Source: Peribacillus asahii | GTDB lineage: Bacteria > Bacillota > Bacilli > Bacillales > DSM-1321 | Length of the DNA stretch: 64,000 nucleotides | Direction of reading: 5' to 3' | Assembly: GCF_003570725.1 (NCBI RefSeq) | Contig: NZ_QWVS01000013.1 | Location: 288,001-352,000 of the forward strand | Shown: in pieces, positions 1-10,981 of the stretch | How positions within the stretch are numbered: the stretch's first letter is position 1 | Layout of the letters: the number at the start of each line of letters is the position of its first letter | Notes under the pieces: generated by a model | Seen by the model: the letters and a program-made list of their open reading frames with translations, nothing else | Told to the model about the DNA's origin: nothing | The model's database searches: none | Program-made: the position numbers and the translations under genes

Positions 1-351
1 GATAATCGGCACAATCGTTGTTAATCCATTAGCGAAGAGGTCTTTATTTTCAATCGGGAAAACTGTATACTCACTATCCATAGTCAAATTAGGAGAAGTT
101 TCTTGTATATTAAATAAACTCTTCGTATATTGTTCAGGGAATTGTCTCTCTTCATACATTTTTATTAAGCGTTCATTTTCAATTTTTTGACTAATAGAAA
201 TACCTAGTAATTTTCCTCGACGACTTACAACGAATACATTCGCGTCAATCACTTCACTTAAACTGTCGGCCATTTCTTTAAAATTCACAGGTTTACCAGC
301 TGCTTTTTGGAGCATTGCATTAATTTTTCTTGTTTTACTTAATAAGTTCAT
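1..351 (-). CDS. codY: CodY, GTP/branched-chain amino acid-sensing global repressor (partial)
   Basis: Only the first 117 codons are in the window; the 3' end runs off the left edge. The ATG at 351-349 follows a GGGAGGAAC ribosome site. The product begins [20 protein letters not shown] and continues through [20 protein letters not shown], which is the N-terminal GAF domain of CodY that binds branched-chain amino acids. The C-terminal winged-helix DNA-binding part is outside the window. In Bacillus, CodY represses stationary-phase and amino-acid genes when GTP and isoleucine are high. It is the last gene of the xerC-hslV-hslU-codY operon, and the 44-base gap to hslU fits that arrangement. Confidence 0.95.
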   Translation of the reverse strand, partial: MNLLSKTRKINAMLQKAAGKPVNFKEMADSLSEVIDANVFVVSRRGKLLGISISQKIENERLIKMYEERQFPEQYTKSLFNIQETSPNLTMDSEYTVFPIENKDLFANGLTTIVPII

Positions 352-395
352 CTTTATTGTTCCTCCCAATAGTGCCTATCCATCTAAATCATTAA

Positions 396-1802
396 CTATA
401 AAATAAATTGACTCAAGTCTTTATTACGCGCAATAGAGCCTAACTTCTCTTCCACATATTGCGGTGTTATCATAATCTTCTCAAGAGTAATCTCCGGTGC
501 TTCAAACGACAAATCTTCTAATAAACGTTCCATGATTGTATGAAGACGTCTCGCCCCGATATTATCCGTATTTTGATTGACTTCAAACGCTACTTCCGCA
601 ATCTTACCAATAGCATCGTCAGAAAATTCAATTTGTATACCTTCTGTTTCCAATAATGCTATATACTGTTTTAACAAAGCATTATCTGGCTCATGTAAAA
701 TCCGTACAAAATCATCCACCGTTAGTTTCTGTAACTCAACACGAATTGGAAATCTTCCTTGTAATTCCGGAATTAAATCAGAAGGTTTAGCCATATGAAA
801 CGCCCCGGCCGCAATAAATAACACATGATCTGTCTTAACAGATCCATATTTCGTTACAACAGTTGATCCTTCTACAATCGGTAAAATATCCCGTTGAACC
901 CCTTCACGAGAAACATCAGCTGAAGATGAACCGGACTGTTTGCTTGCAATTTTATCAATTTCATCAATAAAAATAATTCCAGTTTGCTCCGCGCGTCTCA
1001 CAGCATCTTGTGTCACTTCGTCCATATCGATAAGCTTTGCCGCTTCTTCATTTACTAAAACACCGCGCGCCTCACTTACCTTCAGCTTACGCTTTTTCTT
1101 CTTCTTCGGCATTAGTCCGCCTAGAACATCTTGCATATTCATACCCATCTGTTCCATGCCCGAACCTTGTAATAAATCAAACATCGATGCTTGTTGTTCT
1201 TCAACCTCTACCGTAATAATTTCGTTTTCTAGTTCACCTTTGGCTAAGCGGTCCGCAATCAGTTTGCGCTTTTGTTGCAAGCTTACATCCTCAGAATGAG
1301 ATTCAACCGTTTCTTCTTGCACATGGCTTCCACCAAACAATGCTTCTAATGGATTTTTAAAATTGTTCTGCTTTTTTGTTGATGGAACAAGCAATTCAAT
1401 TAAACGGCGATTAGCTTGTTCTTCCGCTCGTTCTTTGACGCTCACCATCTTTTCTTCTTTCACAAGACGGACGGATGTCTCCACTAAATCTCGAACCATC
1501 GACTCCACATCACGGCCGACATAACCGACTTCCGTAAATTTTGTAGCCTCAATTTTAATAAAAGGAGCTCCAACAAGCTTCGCCATTCGGCGAGCAATTT
1601 CCGTTTTCCCAACACCAGTCGGTCCAATCATTAAAATATTTTTCGGAACGACTTCATCACGTAACTGATCAGATAACAGACTTCTACGATAACGATTGCG
1701 AAGGGCAACAGCTACAGCGCGCTTTGCCTCTTTTTGACCTACAATATATTGATCCAATTTCTCAACAATTTGTCTCGGTGTTAAAGCAGCTTTTTTTGCC
1801 AT
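396..1802 (-). CDS. hslU: HslU (ClpY), AAA+ unfoldase subunit of the HslUV protease
   Basis: 468 residues, the usual length for HslU. It is a cytoplasmic ATPase ring that unfolds proteins and feeds them into HslV. Visible motifs are Walker A GPTGVGKT at residues 60-67, the pore loop GYVG at 93-96, an intermediate (I) domain of about 110-240 containing a Lys-rich run, and Walker B IIFIDEID at about 276-283. The C-terminus ends in FIL, the tail that docks into HslV. The stop lies 44 bases before codY, and hslV ends 15 bases upstream, so the genes are cotranscribed. In B. subtilis this gene is called clpY. Confidence 0.97.
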   Translation of the reverse strand: MAKKAALTPRQIVEKLDQYIVGQKEAKRAVAVALRNRYRRSLLSDQLRDEVVPKNILMIGPTGVGKTEIARRMAKLVGAPFIKIEATKFTEVGYVGRDVESMVRDLVETSVRLVKEEKMVSVKERAEEQANRRLIELLVPSTKKQNNFKNPLEALFGGSHVQEETVESHSEDVSLQQKRKLIADRLAKGELENEIITVEVEEQQASMFDLLQGSGMEQMGMNMQDVLGGLMPKKKKKRKLKVSEARGVLVNEEAAKLIDMDEVTQDAVRRAEQTGIIFIDEIDKIASKQSGSSSADVSREGVQRDILPIVEGSTVVTKYGSVKTDHVLFIAAGAFHMAKPSDLIPELQGRFPIRVELQKLTVDDFVRILHEPDNALLKQYIALLETEGIQIEFSDDAIGKIAEVAFEVNQNTDNIGARRLHTIMERLLEDLSFEAPEITLEKIMITPQYVEEKLGSIARNKDLSQFIL

Positions 1803-1817
1803 TTTTGCGCTCCTCCT

Positions 1818-2345
1818 TTACAGCTCTTCTACAATAATATTTGAATTCGTAAACACACAGATTTCAGCTGCAATGTTTAATGCAGACTCTGCAATGTCTC
1901 TCGCCGATAACTGCTCAGCGGAAAACCGCTTTAAAGCTCGACCTGCAGCCAGAGCATAATTACCGCCAGAACCAATCGCTAAAATTCCATCATCTGGTTC
2001 AATCACTTCTCCTGTACCCGAGACAAGTAACAAATGTTTCCGATCCATTACGACTAACATCGCTTCAAGCTTACGCAAAATATTATCACTGCGCCATTGC
2101 TTTGCCATTTCGACAGCCGCACGCTGAAGATTACCATTATATTCTTCAAGCTTCGCTTCAAACATTTCAAATAAAGTAAAGGCATCCGCTACAGATCCAG
2201 CAAATCCCGCCAGCACATTACCGTTAAAAATCTTTCTCACTTTTCTCGCTGTATGCTTCATCACGACTGAGTTTCCTAATGTCACTTGACCGTCGCCAGA
2301 CATCGCACATTGTCCATTATGATGAACAGCAAAAATGGTTGTCAT
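1818..2345 (-). CDS. hslV: HslV (ClpQ), peptidase subunit of the HslUV protease
   Basis: 175 residues. It is the Ntn-hydrolase peptidase partner of HslU. The conserved body is clear: SGDGQVT near the start, [38 protein letters not shown]. The ATG at 2345 has an AAGGGG ribosome site about 8 bases upstream and is followed directly by two Thr codons. Removal of Met would therefore expose the catalytic Thr with no propeptide. As I recall, B. subtilis ClpQ carries a short extra N-terminus (around MSSFHATT) and is reported to use an N-terminal serine. Upstream codons in this frame do not resemble that extension. The gene sits between xerC and hslU. Confidence 0.96.
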   Translation of the reverse strand: MTTIFAVHHNGQCAMSGDGQVTLGNSVVMKHTARKVRKIFNGNVLAGFAGSVADAFTLFEMFEAKLEEYNGNLQRAAVEMAKQWRSDNILRKLEAMLVVMDRKHLLLVSGTGEVIEPDDGILAIGSGGNYALAAGRALKRFSAEQLSARDIAESALNIAAEICVFTNSNIIVEEL

Positions 2346-2370
2346 AAGAATACCCCTTTCGAAAAGCGTA

Positions 2371-3273
2371 TTAAGCCCTTGGATGTGTTGAATTATATAC
2401 TTTTCTAAGCTGCTCTTTCGTTACATGCGTATAAATTTGAGTAGATGAAATTTTGGAATGCCCTAAAAGTTCTTGAACCGTTCTTAAATCCGCTCCATTA
2501 TTTAATAAATGTGTGGCAAACGAATGCCTTAACATATGAGGATGCAGCTTCCCATTTGCCGCAGCTTTTTTAATGCATTCATTTAACACATAATGAGCTC
2601 CTCTAACAGTTAATGGCTCTCCGCGATAATTAATAAATAAATAGGAATGAGATGTTCGATAAGAAGACATCGTCTCCGTACGTGCTGTATTTATGTAAGT
2701 CTGTAGAGTCTCTTTAGCACATTGACCAAATGGCACATATCGATCTTTCTTCCCTTTCCCATGCACTAAAATCGTTTCAAGAGAGAAGTCAATATCTTGT
2801 AATTGAATGTTGCAGCATTCACTAATTCGAGTCCCTGTTGCATAAAGAACCTCTAATAAAGCAGCATCCCGCAAGCCCATCGGTGTATCTTTATTTAAAG
2901 TAGAAAACAGCTGATTAATCTCTTCCTCATAAAGAAAACGAGGCAGCTTGTGTTCTTTTTTAGGTAGAGCTAAGAGGGAAAATGGATTTTCCCCCACCAT
3001 CCCTTCTCGCACTAAAAATTTATAAAAGGTTCGTAAGCAAGATATTTTTCTTGCAACTGTCCGTTTAGATAAATCTCGTTCATATAAAGTTGTTAAAAAT
3101 AGACGAGCATCAAAATATTCAACCAACGCTAATTGCTCAATGTTCTGGGTCTCTAAGAACAAAAAAAATTCGCCAAGATCTCGTTTGTAATTATCAATTG
3201 TATAAGGTGAACAGTTCTTCTCAATTTGTAAATATTCGATAAACAATTGTAACGCTTTTTTCGTATCCACCAT
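2371..3273 (-). CDS. xerC: XerC-type tyrosine recombinase (CodV)
   Basis: 300 residues from the ATG at 3273, which has GAGAGG seven bases upstream. A longer reading from a TTG at 3288 places that codon inside the ribosome site and is less likely. The N-terminal SAM-like core-binding domain (about 1-90) is followed by the catalytic domain. Tyrosine-recombinase signatures are visible: ATGTRISE with the first Arg, [14 protein letters not shown] with the His-x-x-Arg, [14 protein letters not shown] with the second His and the Tyr nucleophile. With XerD it resolves chromosome dimers at dif during division. Its place upstream of hslV/hslU/codY is the housekeeping codV position, so it is not evidence of a mobile element. 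Confidence 0.95.
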   Translation of the reverse strand: MVDTKKALQLFIEYLQIEKNCSPYTIDNYKRDLGEFFLFLETQNIEQLALVEYFDARLFLTTLYERDLSKRTVARKISCLRTFYKFLVREGMVGENPFSLLALPKKEHKLPRFLYEEEINQLFSTLNKDTPMGLRDAALLEVLYATGTRISECCNIQLQDIDFSLETILVHGKGKKDRYVPFGQCAKETLQTYINTARTETMSSYRTSHSYLFINYRGEPLTVRGAHYVLNECIKKAAANGKLHPHMLRHSFATHLLNNGADLRTVQELLGHSKISSTQIYTHVTKEQLRKVYNSTHPRA

Positions 3274-3332
3274 ACATACACCTCTCAAAGGCTACTAAAT
3301 CGTATCACACTTACTGACTGCAAGCAAATATT

Positions 3333-4640
3333 TCACAAACTTTTCATAAAGTTCTGAATTGTTTGTAAAGCGCGATTAGCATGCATTTCATATCGTTCTT
3401 TCTTCGACTTAATTCTAACACCAAGGTCTGGGAATAATCCAAAATTAGCATTCATCGGTTGGAATGTTTTTGCATTTGTTGACGTAATATAGTGAGCCAT
3501 ACTTCCAATCGCTGTTTCTTGTGGGAATACAATTGGCTCTTGATCCATCATCATTCGAGCCGCATTCATTCCTGCAACTAATCCTGAAGCAGCCGATTCC
3601 ACATAACCTTCTACACCCGTCATTTGACCTGCAAAGAAAAGATCATCACGATTTTTAAATTGATACGTTGATTTTAATACTTTTGGTGAATTAATAAACG
3701 TATTGCGATGCATAACCCCGTATCGAACAATTTCCACATTTTCAAGACCTGGAATTAATCGAAGGACTTCCTTCTGTGGCCCCCATTTCAAATGTGTTTG
3801 AAAACCTACTAAGTTATATAGCGTACCTGCTGCATCATCTTGGCGTAATTGAACAACCGCGAAAGGTCTTTTACCTGTTTTCGGATCTTCTAGTCCAACT
3901 GGTTTCATCGGCCCAAACAGCATAGTCTTCTTCCCGCGTGCCGCCATTACTTCAATTGGCATACATCCTTCAAAGAAGATTTCTTTCTCAAACTCTTTCA
4001 ATGGAACAGTTTCCGCTGTGATTAACGCTTCATGGAAACGATCAAATTCCTCTTCCGTCATCGGACAGTTTAAGTAAGCGGCTTCTCCTTTATCATAACG
4101 GGATTTTAAGTACACTTTATTCATATCAATGCTATCTTTTTCAACGATTGGTGCAGCAGCATCATAAAAATATAAATACTCTTCCTCCATAATCTCCTTC
4201 AAACTATTCGATAATGCTTGGCTTGTAAGAGGTCCCGTCGCAATGACCGTTGGGCCTTCTGGAATCGTTGTTACCTCTTCATTTACAACGGTTACATTAG
4301 GATGATTCTTCACTAAATCTGTCACACGTGCTGCAAATTCATGTCGATCTACTGCAAGAGCTCCGCCAGCAGGAACTGCACACGCATCGGCTGCTGCGAT
4401 AATAACTGAATTAAGCATGCGCATTTCTTCTTTCAAAACGCCTACCGCATTCGTTAACGCGTTGCCACGCAAAGAGTTAGAGCATACAAGCTCTGCGAAC
4501 TTATCAGTATGATGAGCTGGTGTTTGCTTCACTGGACGCATTTCATACAAACGAACTTGAATTCCTCGATTAGCCAGTTGCCACGCAGCTTCACTTCCTG
4601 CAAGACCTGCTCCAATCACATTAACTTTTGCTTCTTTCAT
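3333..4640 (-). CDS. trmFO: TrmFO, folate/FAD-dependent tRNA (uracil-54-C5) methyltransferase
   Basis: 435 residues from the ATG at 4640, preceded by GGAGG at 8 bases; this length equals the B. subtilis protein as I remember it. An upstream in-frame start at 4679 has no good ribosome site. The FAD-binding Rossmann motif [16 protein letters not shown] is at residues 6-21. Other family blocks are [24 protein letters not shown] and [19 protein letters not shown] near the C-terminus. It makes ribothymidine at position 54 of the T-loop using methylene-tetrahydrofolate. It lies between topA and xerC as in B. subtilis, but with an unusually long gap on the topA side. Confidence 0.96.
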   Translation of the reverse strand: MKEAKVNVIGAGLAGSEAAWQLANRGIQVRLYEMRPVKQTPAHHTDKFAELVCSNSLRGNALTNAVGVLKEEMRMLNSVIIAAADACAVPAGGALAVDRHEFAARVTDLVKNHPNVTVVNEEVTTIPEGPTVIATGPLTSQALSNSLKEIMEEEYLYFYDAAAPIVEKDSIDMNKVYLKSRYDKGEAAYLNCPMTEEEFDRFHEALITAETVPLKEFEKEIFFEGCMPIEVMAARGKKTMLFGPMKPVGLEDPKTGKRPFAVVQLRQDDAAGTLYNLVGFQTHLKWGPQKEVLRLIPGLENVEIVRYGVMHRNTFINSPKVLKSTYQFKNRDDLFFAGQMTGVEGYVESAASGLVAGMNAARMMMDQEPIVFPQETAIGSMAHYITSTNAKTFQPMNANFGLFPDLGVRIKSKKERYEMHANRALQTIQNFMKSL

Positions 4641-4666
4641 TTTACGAACCTCCATATAAAGATATG

Positions 4667-4695
4667 ATAAGAAAAGCACAAGGCGCCTTAGTCAA
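4667..4695 (-). promoter_or_regulatory. Candidate sigma-A promoter for trmFO
   Basis: On the minus strand TTGACT (4695-4690) is followed by 17 bases and TCTTAT (4672-4667). Transcription would start about 20 bases before the trmFO ribosome site. The spacer contains a GCGCCTTGTGCTTTTC core that also occurs in front of def. Confidence 0.4.
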
Positions 4696-5220
4696 CTCCC
4701 AACACACGAGGAAATTGGACGCAAAAAACCGTTTGATTAACACTATGATTTAGTACAGCTCGCCTTAAAAAAACACAGCGAGTGCCTCTCTTTTAGACAG
4801 GTCATGTTCATTTTATAGTTCAAATAAAACTATGATTTTAATCTACCTTCTCATATATTCACTCACAAATTTTCATTCATTATTTTACGGGAAATAGTGA
4901 CCTCTATGTGCTTAGATGCGCGCATCCTTTTTTATTCCTAGACCGCAATTAAACATTATATCGTTAAACAAAAGGAATTGTCCACTGCATTGTACATTAC
5001 CTTCGCTAAATAAAAAAGTTTTTCGATCTATCACTTATAATGCTCTATTACATAACGTTGGTGGTTTTTGATTCATTTAAGCCAAAAATCGTAAGAAATA
5101 AAAAGTTCATTCACATAGCCCCCAACCAAAAGAATCCCTCTCTTTTTTAGACAATAAAAAGCCGCAAACTTACATGATTGCCATTTCCTCCACTTACTTT
5201 TATCTATCCAATCTACACAA
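4696..5220. other. Gene-poor intergenic region between topA and trmFO
   Basis: About 525 bases in which I see no convincing gene on either strand, no RNA family that I recognise and no obvious repeat array. An open frame of 70 codons starting inside the 3' end of topA runs into it, but it crosses the topA terminator and has no ribosome site. The topA-trmFO spacing in B. subtilis is much shorter as I recall, so this could be decayed sequence. Confidence 0.5.
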
Positions 5221-5250
5221 AGAAAAGGTGAGCATGGGCTCACCTTTTCT
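5221..5250 (-). terminator. Intrinsic terminator of topA
   Basis: A perfect 13-bp inverted repeat, AGAAAAGGTGAGC (5221-5233) and its complement (5238-5250), around a 4-base loop, directly after the topA stop. On the minus strand the distal arm and flank are T-rich (CCTTTTCTTTG). Confidence 0.8.
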
Positions 5251-5256
5251 AACCAT

Positions 5257-7332
5257 TTAACTTTGTGGCTCTTCTTTGTAATCACACTCTATACATTGAA
5301 CTTGCATTCCTTTTTTCAGCTTCTTCTCTACTAATATGCCTTCGCATTTTGGACAGCTTCTTGGTAATGGCTTATCCCAGGAAATAAAATCACAGCTTGG
5401 ATATGTATCACAACCGTAAAAGAGACGACGTTTTTTACTTTTTCGTTCAATGATGTCGCCTTCCTTACACTTCGGACACTTCACACCAATTTTCTTTACG
5501 ATTGGCTTCGTATTGCGACAGTCTGGGAAATTGCTGCAGGCCATAAACTTTCCATAACGCCCCATTTTAAAGACCATCTCATGACCACATTCTTCGCAAT
5601 CTTCGCCTGCTGGTTCATCTTTGATTTCGATTTTCTCCATTTCAGCTTCAGCTTTTGCTAAATCAATGGCAAAGTCTTGATAAAATTCATCAATTACTTT
5701 AATCCATTCTATCTGGCCTTCCTCGACACCATCAAATTGCTGCTCCATTTTAGCTGTAAATTCAACATCTAAAATATCCGGGAAAAACTCACGAATAAGC
5801 TCTAACACAATTTCTCCAAGCTCCGTTGGCACAAAACGTTTGTTATCGAGCGTTACGTATCCGCGTTTCTGAATCGTATCAAGGGTTGGCGCATACGTTG
5901 ATGGTCGACCTATTCCAAGTTCCTCTAATGTACGGACAAGCCTTGCCTCTGTATAGCGTGGAGGCGGCTGCGTAAAATGCTGCTTCGGCTCTACATCTTT
6001 CGAAAAATAGATGTCACCTTCCACTACATCTGGCAGTAAATTATTTTTCTCCTCAACGGAATCATCCGTTCCTTCCACGTACACTTTCATAAAACCAGGA
6101 AACTTAATTTTCGAGCCATTAGCACGGAATAACACGGGGCCATTTTGAAGGTCAACGCTCATCGTATCCATAACCGCGGCAGCCATCTGACTAGCTACAA
6201 AACGCTCCCAAATCAATTTATATAAACGAAATTGATCACGAGAAAGAAATTCTTTTACCGAACTCGGTTCACGTAATGTACTCGTTGGTCGCACAGCTTC
6301 ATGAGCATCTTGTGCATTAGTTTGTTTCTTTTCTTTCCTCTGCTCTGCTTGCATATATTCTTGCCCGTATGTGCTTTCAATATATGTATGCACTTCTTGC
6401 TTAGCCACGTCCGAAATTCGGGTAGAATCCGTTCTCATATAAGTAATTAACCCGACGGTTCCTTCTTTACCAAGCTCAATTCCTTCATATAATTGTTGAG
6501 CAAGCATCATCGTTTTTTTTGCACGAAAATTTAATTTTCGCGCCGCTTCTTGCTGTAAGGAAGACGTTGTGAAAGGCGCGGCTGGATTACGCTTACGTTC
6601 TTTTTTGGTTACGCCTGCAATCTTAAACTCACTGCCCTCTAAGTTAGCTAGTACTTTTTTTACATCTTCTTCACTTTTTAATTCCGTTCGCTCACCATTT
6701 AAGCTGAAAAAAGCACCTTCGAATTGTTCCTTTCCTTTAACAAAATCAGCTCTAATGCTCCAATATTCTTCCGGAACAAAATCTTTTATTTCTTTTTCGC
6801 GATCAATAATCATTCGAACGGCCACAGATTGAACGCGTCCTGCACTTAGTCCTTTTTTTACTTTTTTCCAAAGCAAAGGACTAATGTTATAGCCTACTAA
6901 GCGATCTAGAACGCGTCTCGCTTGTTGAGCATCAACTAGACTCATATTAATCGGTCTAGGTGATTTAAACGATTCTTTAATGGCATCCTTTGTAATTTCA
7001 TTAAATACCACACGGCAATCTGAATGAATATCTACATTTAAACTATGGGCTAAATGCCAAGCAATTGCCTCTCCCTCTCTATCGGGGTCAGCTGCGAGGT
7101 AAATTTTCTTTGCTTTTTTAGCAGCGGTCTTTAATTCCTTTAATACAGGACCTTTACCACGAATTGTTATATATTTAGGCTCATAGTCATGCTCAACATC
7201 TACCCCCATTTGACTTTTAGGTAAATCGCGAACATGTCCCATTGAAGCTTTAACTTTATATTTTTTTCCTAAATAACGCTCTATCGTCTTCGCCTTCGCC
7301 GGCGATTCTACTATTACTAAGTAATCTGACAT
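5257..7332 (-). CDS. topA: DNA topoisomerase I (TopA)
   Basis: 691 residues, matching the usual Bacillus length. It is a type IA topoisomerase that relaxes negative supercoils. The N-terminal TOPRIM domain begins [19 protein letters not shown] and holds [16 protein letters not shown] at about 80-95. The active-site Tyr is in [14 protein letters not shown]. The C-terminal part carries three Cys4 zinc-ribbon units (CEECG...CSNFPDC, CPKC...CDTYPSC, CPKC...CIEC). The ATG at 7332 is preceded by GAGGAGG. A sigma-A-like promoter lies 40-70 bases upstream and a strong hairpin follows the stop, so it looks monocistronic. Confidence 0.97.
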   Translation of the reverse strand: MSDYLVIVESPAKAKTIERYLGKKYKVKASMGHVRDLPKSQMGVDVEHDYEPKYITIRGKGPVLKELKTAAKKAKKIYLAADPDREGEAIAWHLAHSLNVDIHSDCRVVFNEITKDAIKESFKSPRPINMSLVDAQQARRVLDRLVGYNISPLLWKKVKKGLSAGRVQSVAVRMIIDREKEIKDFVPEEYWSIRADFVKGKEQFEGAFFSLNGERTELKSEEDVKKVLANLEGSEFKIAGVTKKERKRNPAAPFTTSSLQQEAARKLNFRAKKTMMLAQQLYEGIELGKEGTVGLITYMRTDSTRISDVAKQEVHTYIESTYGQEYMQAEQRKEKKQTNAQDAHEAVRPTSTLREPSSVKEFLSRDQFRLYKLIWERFVASQMAAAVMDTMSVDLQNGPVLFRANGSKIKFPGFMKVYVEGTDDSVEEKNNLLPDVVEGDIYFSKDVEPKQHFTQPPPRYTEARLVRTLEELGIGRPSTYAPTLDTIQKRGYVTLDNKRFVPTELGEIVLELIREFFPDILDVEFTAKMEQQFDGVEEGQIEWIKVIDEFYQDFAIDLAKAEAEMEKIEIKDEPAGEDCEECGHEMVFKMGRYGKFMACSNFPDCRNTKPIVKKIGVKCPKCKEGDIIERKSKKRRLFYGCDTYPSCDFISWDKPLPRSCPKCEGILVEKKLKKGMQVQCIECDYKEEPQS

Positions 7333-7372
7333 TCAACAAGTCCTCCTCAAAGAGGTAATATAAATCTTCACT

Positions 7373-7402
7373 ATTATTAATCATTCAAAATTCATTTGTC
7401 AA
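7373..7402 (-). promoter_or_regulatory. Sigma-A-like promoter of topA
   Basis: On the minus strand a perfect TTGACA (7402-7397) is followed by 18 bases and AATAAT (7378-7373, 5/6 to TATAAT). It lies about 40 bases upstream of the topA start codon. Confidence 0.55.
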
Positions 7403-7593
7403 TATCTCTTTCCATTGTTAACCTCTATCTAGACAAAAAGGGGTTTTGCAAAATTTATAACAATTTTACAAAAATTTCAACCCTTTTTATAAAAATTCCC
7501 TGTATAAATTGTATTAATTTTGCACATTCTCCCTAAAATTCCCCTATATAAAAGGCCGGATGACTGAACCACCATATTGTTTAACAACATTAT

Positions 7594-8472
7594 TTAAAAA
7601 AGATTCGCATACTCTTCCTCGATATCTGAAGCGGTTAGCACAAGCTTGGCTCCATCCTGAATTAATTGATTAGTACCCATAGACTGAGGACTTAAAATAT
7701 TCCCAGGCAAGGCATAGACATCTCTTCCTTGCTCAAGAGCAGCCTGTGCTGTAATAAGTGTACCACTTCTTTTTCTCGCCTCTATAACAAGCACTCCTCT
7801 TGATAAACCGCTAATAATTCGATTGCGTACGGGGAACATCCATGGTTCTGCCCGTCTCATCGGAGGTATTTCTGACAATAAGAGACCTTGTTTCATCATT
7901 GTCTCTGCCAATTGTACATTCCTTTTCGGATAAATCTGCAGCAGCCCGCCTCCTAAAACACCGATGGTTTTTCCTCCTTCATTAAGGGTAACCATATGAG
8001 CAGCAGCATCAATGCCTGCGGCGACTCCACTAATAATAGTAAAGTTCTTCTCAACTAACTTGGGAAGAATAGCCTTTAATGCCCCTAGGCCGTATGTTGT
8101 CGGCGTTCTTGTCCCGACGATAGCTAATGTGTTCTGTTCCTTTAATAATTCTTTTCTCCCTTTCATATAAAGCACCCAAGGGGGGTCAAAGATTTGTTGA
8201 AGTAAATAAGGATATTCTTCGTCAAACATTGTTAAACACTGAATATGGCACTCTTCGTATCTCCTTAGTTTCTCCATAATAGAAAGCGAATGTAAATCGC
8301 GAAAGAACATTTGCAGCTTATTTGAAGGCAGCGGCACGATATCCTTCCATTCAGCATATGACTTTGTAAAAAGAGAAGATAGTAATGGATCGACTTGAAC
8401 AATAGCCTGAATCGTTTTCCAACCAGCGCCGCGACAATGATGAAGATGGATAAGCTTGTCTTTTGGATTCAA
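7594..8472 (-). CDS. dprA: DprA (Smf), DNA-processing protein for natural transformation
   Basis: 292 residues. DprA binds incoming single-stranded DNA and loads RecA during transformation. The Rossmann core starts at NTLAIVGTRTPTTYG and continues through IISGVAAGIDAAAH, KTIGVLGGGL, FPVRNRIISGLSRGVLVIEA, KRSGTLITAQAALEQGRDVYALPG, all hallmarks of the family. The N-terminal 90 residues resemble the variable SAM-like region. It lies between sucD and topA as in B. subtilis. Its presence means at least part of the competence machinery is retained; other com genes are not in the window. Confidence 0.95.
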   Translation of the reverse strand: MNPKDKLIHLHHCRGAGWKTIQAIVQVDPLLSSLFTKSYAEWKDIVPLPSNKLQMFFRDLHSLSIMEKLRRYEECHIQCLTMFDEEYPYLLQQIFDPPWVLYMKGRKELLKEQNTLAIVGTRTPTTYGLGALKAILPKLVEKNFTIISGVAAGIDAAAHMVTLNEGGKTIGVLGGGLLQIYPKRNVQLAETMMKQGLLLSEIPPMRRAEPWMFPVRNRIISGLSRGVLVIEARKRSGTLITAQAALEQGRDVYALPGNILSPQSMGTNQLIQDGAKLVLTASDIEEEYANLF

Positions 8473-8586
8473 ATGAGGACACTCCTTACGGGGGGATTTT
8501 TTGAAGAAAAGTCGACAACAAAAGCATGCAGCACTTTGCCAAGTTGACTTTTTAGTACACCTACGATTTATACCTTAATACAACAA

Positions 8587-8615
8587 CGCCTCTGACTTTA
8601 AATAAGTCAAAGGCG
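8587..8615 (-). terminator. Terminator after sucD
   Basis: A 12-bp stem CGCCTTTGACTT / AAGTCAGAGGCG (one G-U pair) with a 5-base loop lies 15 bases downstream of the sucD stop. On the minus strand it is followed by TTGTTGTATT. The run of A on the other side makes it potentially bidirectional. Confidence 0.75.
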
Positions 8616-8629
8616 GTTTTCCTAATTAT

Positions 8630-9532
8630 TTAACGCACTTTACTAACTTCATAAAGATCGTTCTCTTTTAAAACGGAAATTAAAGTTTCTCCAATGACAG
8701 ACGGTGTGGCTGCCACTCGAATTCCGCATTCATTCATTACACGAATTTTTTCATCCGCTGTTCCTTTTCCACCAGAAATAATTGCTCCTGCATGCCCCAT
8801 ACGTTTTCCCGGAGGTGCAGTACGACCACCGATAAAGCCAACAACAGGTTTCTTCATATTAGCCTTCACCCAGCGTGCCGCTTCCTCTTCAGCTGTTCCA
8901 CCGATTTCACCAATCATAATAACAGCATGTGTGTCTGGGTCTTCATTGAAGGCCTTTAATACATCAATGAAATCCGTACCATTGACCGGGTCACCGCCAA
9001 TCCCAACAGCCGTACTTTGTCCAATGCCTGCATTCGTTAATTGATGAACGGCTTCATAGGTTAATGTACCTGAGCGAGAGACAACGCCTACATGCCCTTT
9101 TGTATGAATATAGCCTGGCATAATGCCAATTTTACATTCATCCGCTGTAATGACACCCGGACAGTTTGGCCCTATTAATCTCGTCTTTTTACCTTGTAAA
9201 TATCGTTTTACTTTTACCATATCTAACACCGGAATATGCTCAGTTATACAAATTACTAAGTCTAGCTCAGCATCTACCGCTTCTAGAATTGCATCTGCCG
9301 CAAACGGAGCTGGAACATAGATAACAGAAGCGGTTGCATTCGTTTTACGCACAGCTTCTGCAACTGTATTATAAACAGGAACCCCTTCGATTTCTGTGCC
9401 GCCTTTCCCCGGTGTTACTCCCGCTACAATTTTTGTACCATAATCAAGCATTTGACTCGTATGAAATGCGGCTGTCGAACCTGTAATCCCTTGAACAATA
9501 ACCTTTGTATCTTTATTAACAAAAATCGCCAT
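8630..9532 (-). CDS. sucD: Succinyl-CoA synthetase, alpha subunit
   Basis: 300 residues from the ATG at 9532, which follows GGAGGAGGG; an in-frame codon at 9553 is within the intercistronic region and is unlikely. SucD with SucC interconverts succinyl-CoA and succinate with ADP or GDP phosphorylation in the TCA cycle. Visible are the CoA-binding Rossmann motif [41 protein letters not shown] and the phospho-His site in [14 protein letters not shown]. It sits 20 bases downstream of sucC and has a strong terminator after it. Confidence 0.97.
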   Translation of the reverse strand: MAIFVNKDTKVIVQGITGSTAAFHTSQMLDYGTKIVAGVTPGKGGTEIEGVPVYNTVAEAVRKTNATASVIYVPAPFAADAILEAVDAELDLVICITEHIPVLDMVKVKRYLQGKKTRLIGPNCPGVITADECKIGIMPGYIHTKGHVGVVSRSGTLTYEAVHQLTNAGIGQSTAVGIGGDPVNGTDFIDVLKAFNEDPDTHAVIMIGEIGGTAEEEAARWVKANMKKPVVGFIGGRTAPPGKRMGHAGAIISGGKGTADEKIRVMNECGIRVAATPSVIGETLISVLKENDLYEVSKVR

Positions 9533-9552
9533 AACATTCCCTCCTCCATTCA

Positions 9553-10713
9553 TTAACCAACTAATGAGACAATTTTTTGTGCACCATCTGCCATCGACTC
9601 TGCTGCTGTAATATTCAAGCCGGATTCTCGTAAAATTTGTTTACCTAATTCAACATTTGTACCTTCTAAACGAACAACAAGCGGCACATCGAGTCCTAAC
9701 TCCTTCGCGGCTGCTACTACTCCCGCAGCAATAATGTCACACTTCATAATTCCTCCAAAAATATTAACAAAAATTCCTTTAACCTGGCTATCTGATAAAA
9801 TAATTTTGAATGCTTCTTTTACTTTTTCTTCCGTCGCACCGCCCCCTACATCAAGGAAGTTAGCCGGATCACCATTATAATGTTTAATAATGTCCATCGT
9901 TGCCATTGCAAGTCCTGCACCATTAACCATACAACCGATATTTCCTTCTAATGAAATGTAACTTAACTGATATTTAGAGGCTTCAATTTCTTTTGCATCT
10001 TCTTCATCTAAATCCCGATAAGCCACAACCTCTTTTTGACGATATAAAGCATTATCATCAAAATTAAACTTGGCATCTAAAGCTAACACCTGATTATCTC
10101 CCGTTACAACTAACGGATTAATTTCTACAATTGAACAATCTTTTTCAATAAACACTCTATATAATCCAAGCATGAACGTTACAGCTTTATTAATCACTTG
10201 ATCTGGTATATTTATTTGAAAAGCAATCTTTCTTGCCTGATAAGGTACTAATCCAACAACTGGATCGATATATTCTTTAAAAATCTTCTCTGGATTCTTT
10301 TCTGCTACTTCCTCGATGTCTGTGCCCCCTTCTTCAGAGGCCATAAGTACGATACAATCGGAGTCACGATCCAAAACAAAACCGATATAATATTCCTTTC
10401 GGATATCGCACCCCTCTTCAATAAGCAATCGTTTTACTTCTTTGCCAGATGGTCCAGTTTGATGCGTTACAAGTGTTTTCCCAAGAAGCTCTTCAGCATA
10501 TGTACGGACTTCTTTAAGATCTTTTGCTACCTTCACGCCACCGGCTTTTCCACGTCCCCCGGCATGGATTTGAGCCTTGACAACAACGACATCTGTCCCT
10601 AGTTCTTTTGCTGCATCAACCGCTTCCTCAACCGTATACGCAACTCGGCCATTCGGCACAGATACCCCGTATTGCTTTAAAATCTCTTTGCCTTGATACT
10701 CATGGATATTCAT
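9553..10713 (-). CDS. sucC: Succinyl-CoA synthetase, beta subunit
   Basis: 386 residues. The N-terminal ATP-grasp domain starts [20 protein letters not shown]. Family blocks [31 protein letters not shown] and [15 protein letters not shown] are present. It forms the nucleotide-binding half of succinyl-CoA synthetase. The first gene of the sucC-sucD operon, it has AAGGGGGATGGGAAC before the ATG and a candidate promoter about 140 bases upstream. Confidence 0.97.
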   Translation of the reverse strand: MNIHEYQGKEILKQYGVSVPNGRVAYTVEEAVDAAKELGTDVVVVKAQIHAGGRGKAGGVKVAKDLKEVRTYAEELLGKTLVTHQTGPSGKEVKRLLIEEGCDIRKEYYIGFVLDRDSDCIVLMASEEGGTDIEEVAEKNPEKIFKEYIDPVVGLVPYQARKIAFQINIPDQVINKAVTFMLGLYRVFIEKDCSIVEINPLVVTGDNQVLALDAKFNFDDNALYRQKEVVAYRDLDEEDAKEIEASKYQLSYISLEGNIGCMVNGAGLAMATMDIIKHYNGDPANFLDVGGGATEEKVKEAFKIILSDSQVKGIFVNIFGGIMKCDIIAAGVVAAAKELGLDVPLVVRLEGTNVELGKQILRESGLNITAAESMADGAQKIVSLVG

Positions 10714-10854
10714 GTTCCCATCCCCCTTATTTCGAGAAAATATTCTCCAAAAAATCTTTGCCGCACAGCTTCTATATCAGTATATAAATAGGCTAATTTA
10801 TTCCCCTTATAATCCCAGGTATTTAATAGCACTTTTATCATATACTTCCATTTT

Positions 10855-10883
10855 ATTGTATAAAATGTTAAAAATATTGTCTA
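10855..10883 (-). promoter_or_regulatory. Candidate sigma-A promoter of sucCD
   Basis: On the minus strand TAGACA (10883-10878) is followed by 17 bases and TACAAT (10860-10855), each 5/6 to consensus. This leaves an untranslated leader of about 140 bases before sucC. Confidence 0.5.
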
Positions 10884-10925
10884 CTATATTCTCTTATTAG
10901 GACCAGATAATTAACTAAAATAAAG

Positions 10926-10953
10926 AAAAAAACATAGCCTAAGCTATGTTTTT
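10926..10953 (-). terminator. Terminator after ylqH
   Basis: Perfect 11-bp stem AAAAACATAGC / GCTATGTTTTT with a CTAA loop, starting about 29 bases downstream of the ylqH stop. A run of seven T follows on the minus strand. Confidence 0.8.
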
Positions 10954-10981
10954 ACTAAACTATAATTATATTAAAATAATT

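Noticed and set aside
2371-3273. Tyrosine recombinase as a sign of a mobile element
   Set aside because: The position upstream of hslVU-codY and the sequence identify it as the chromosomal XerC/CodV.
5073-5285. Open frame of 70 codons overlapping the topA 3' end
   Set aside because: It starts inside topA, crosses the topA terminator hairpin, lacks a ribosome site and resembles no family known to me.
7434-7490. A/T-rich hairpin after dprA as a terminator
   Set aside because: The arms AAAAAGGG and CCCTTTTT pair only with a large AT-rich interior and several mismatches, so I could not support it.
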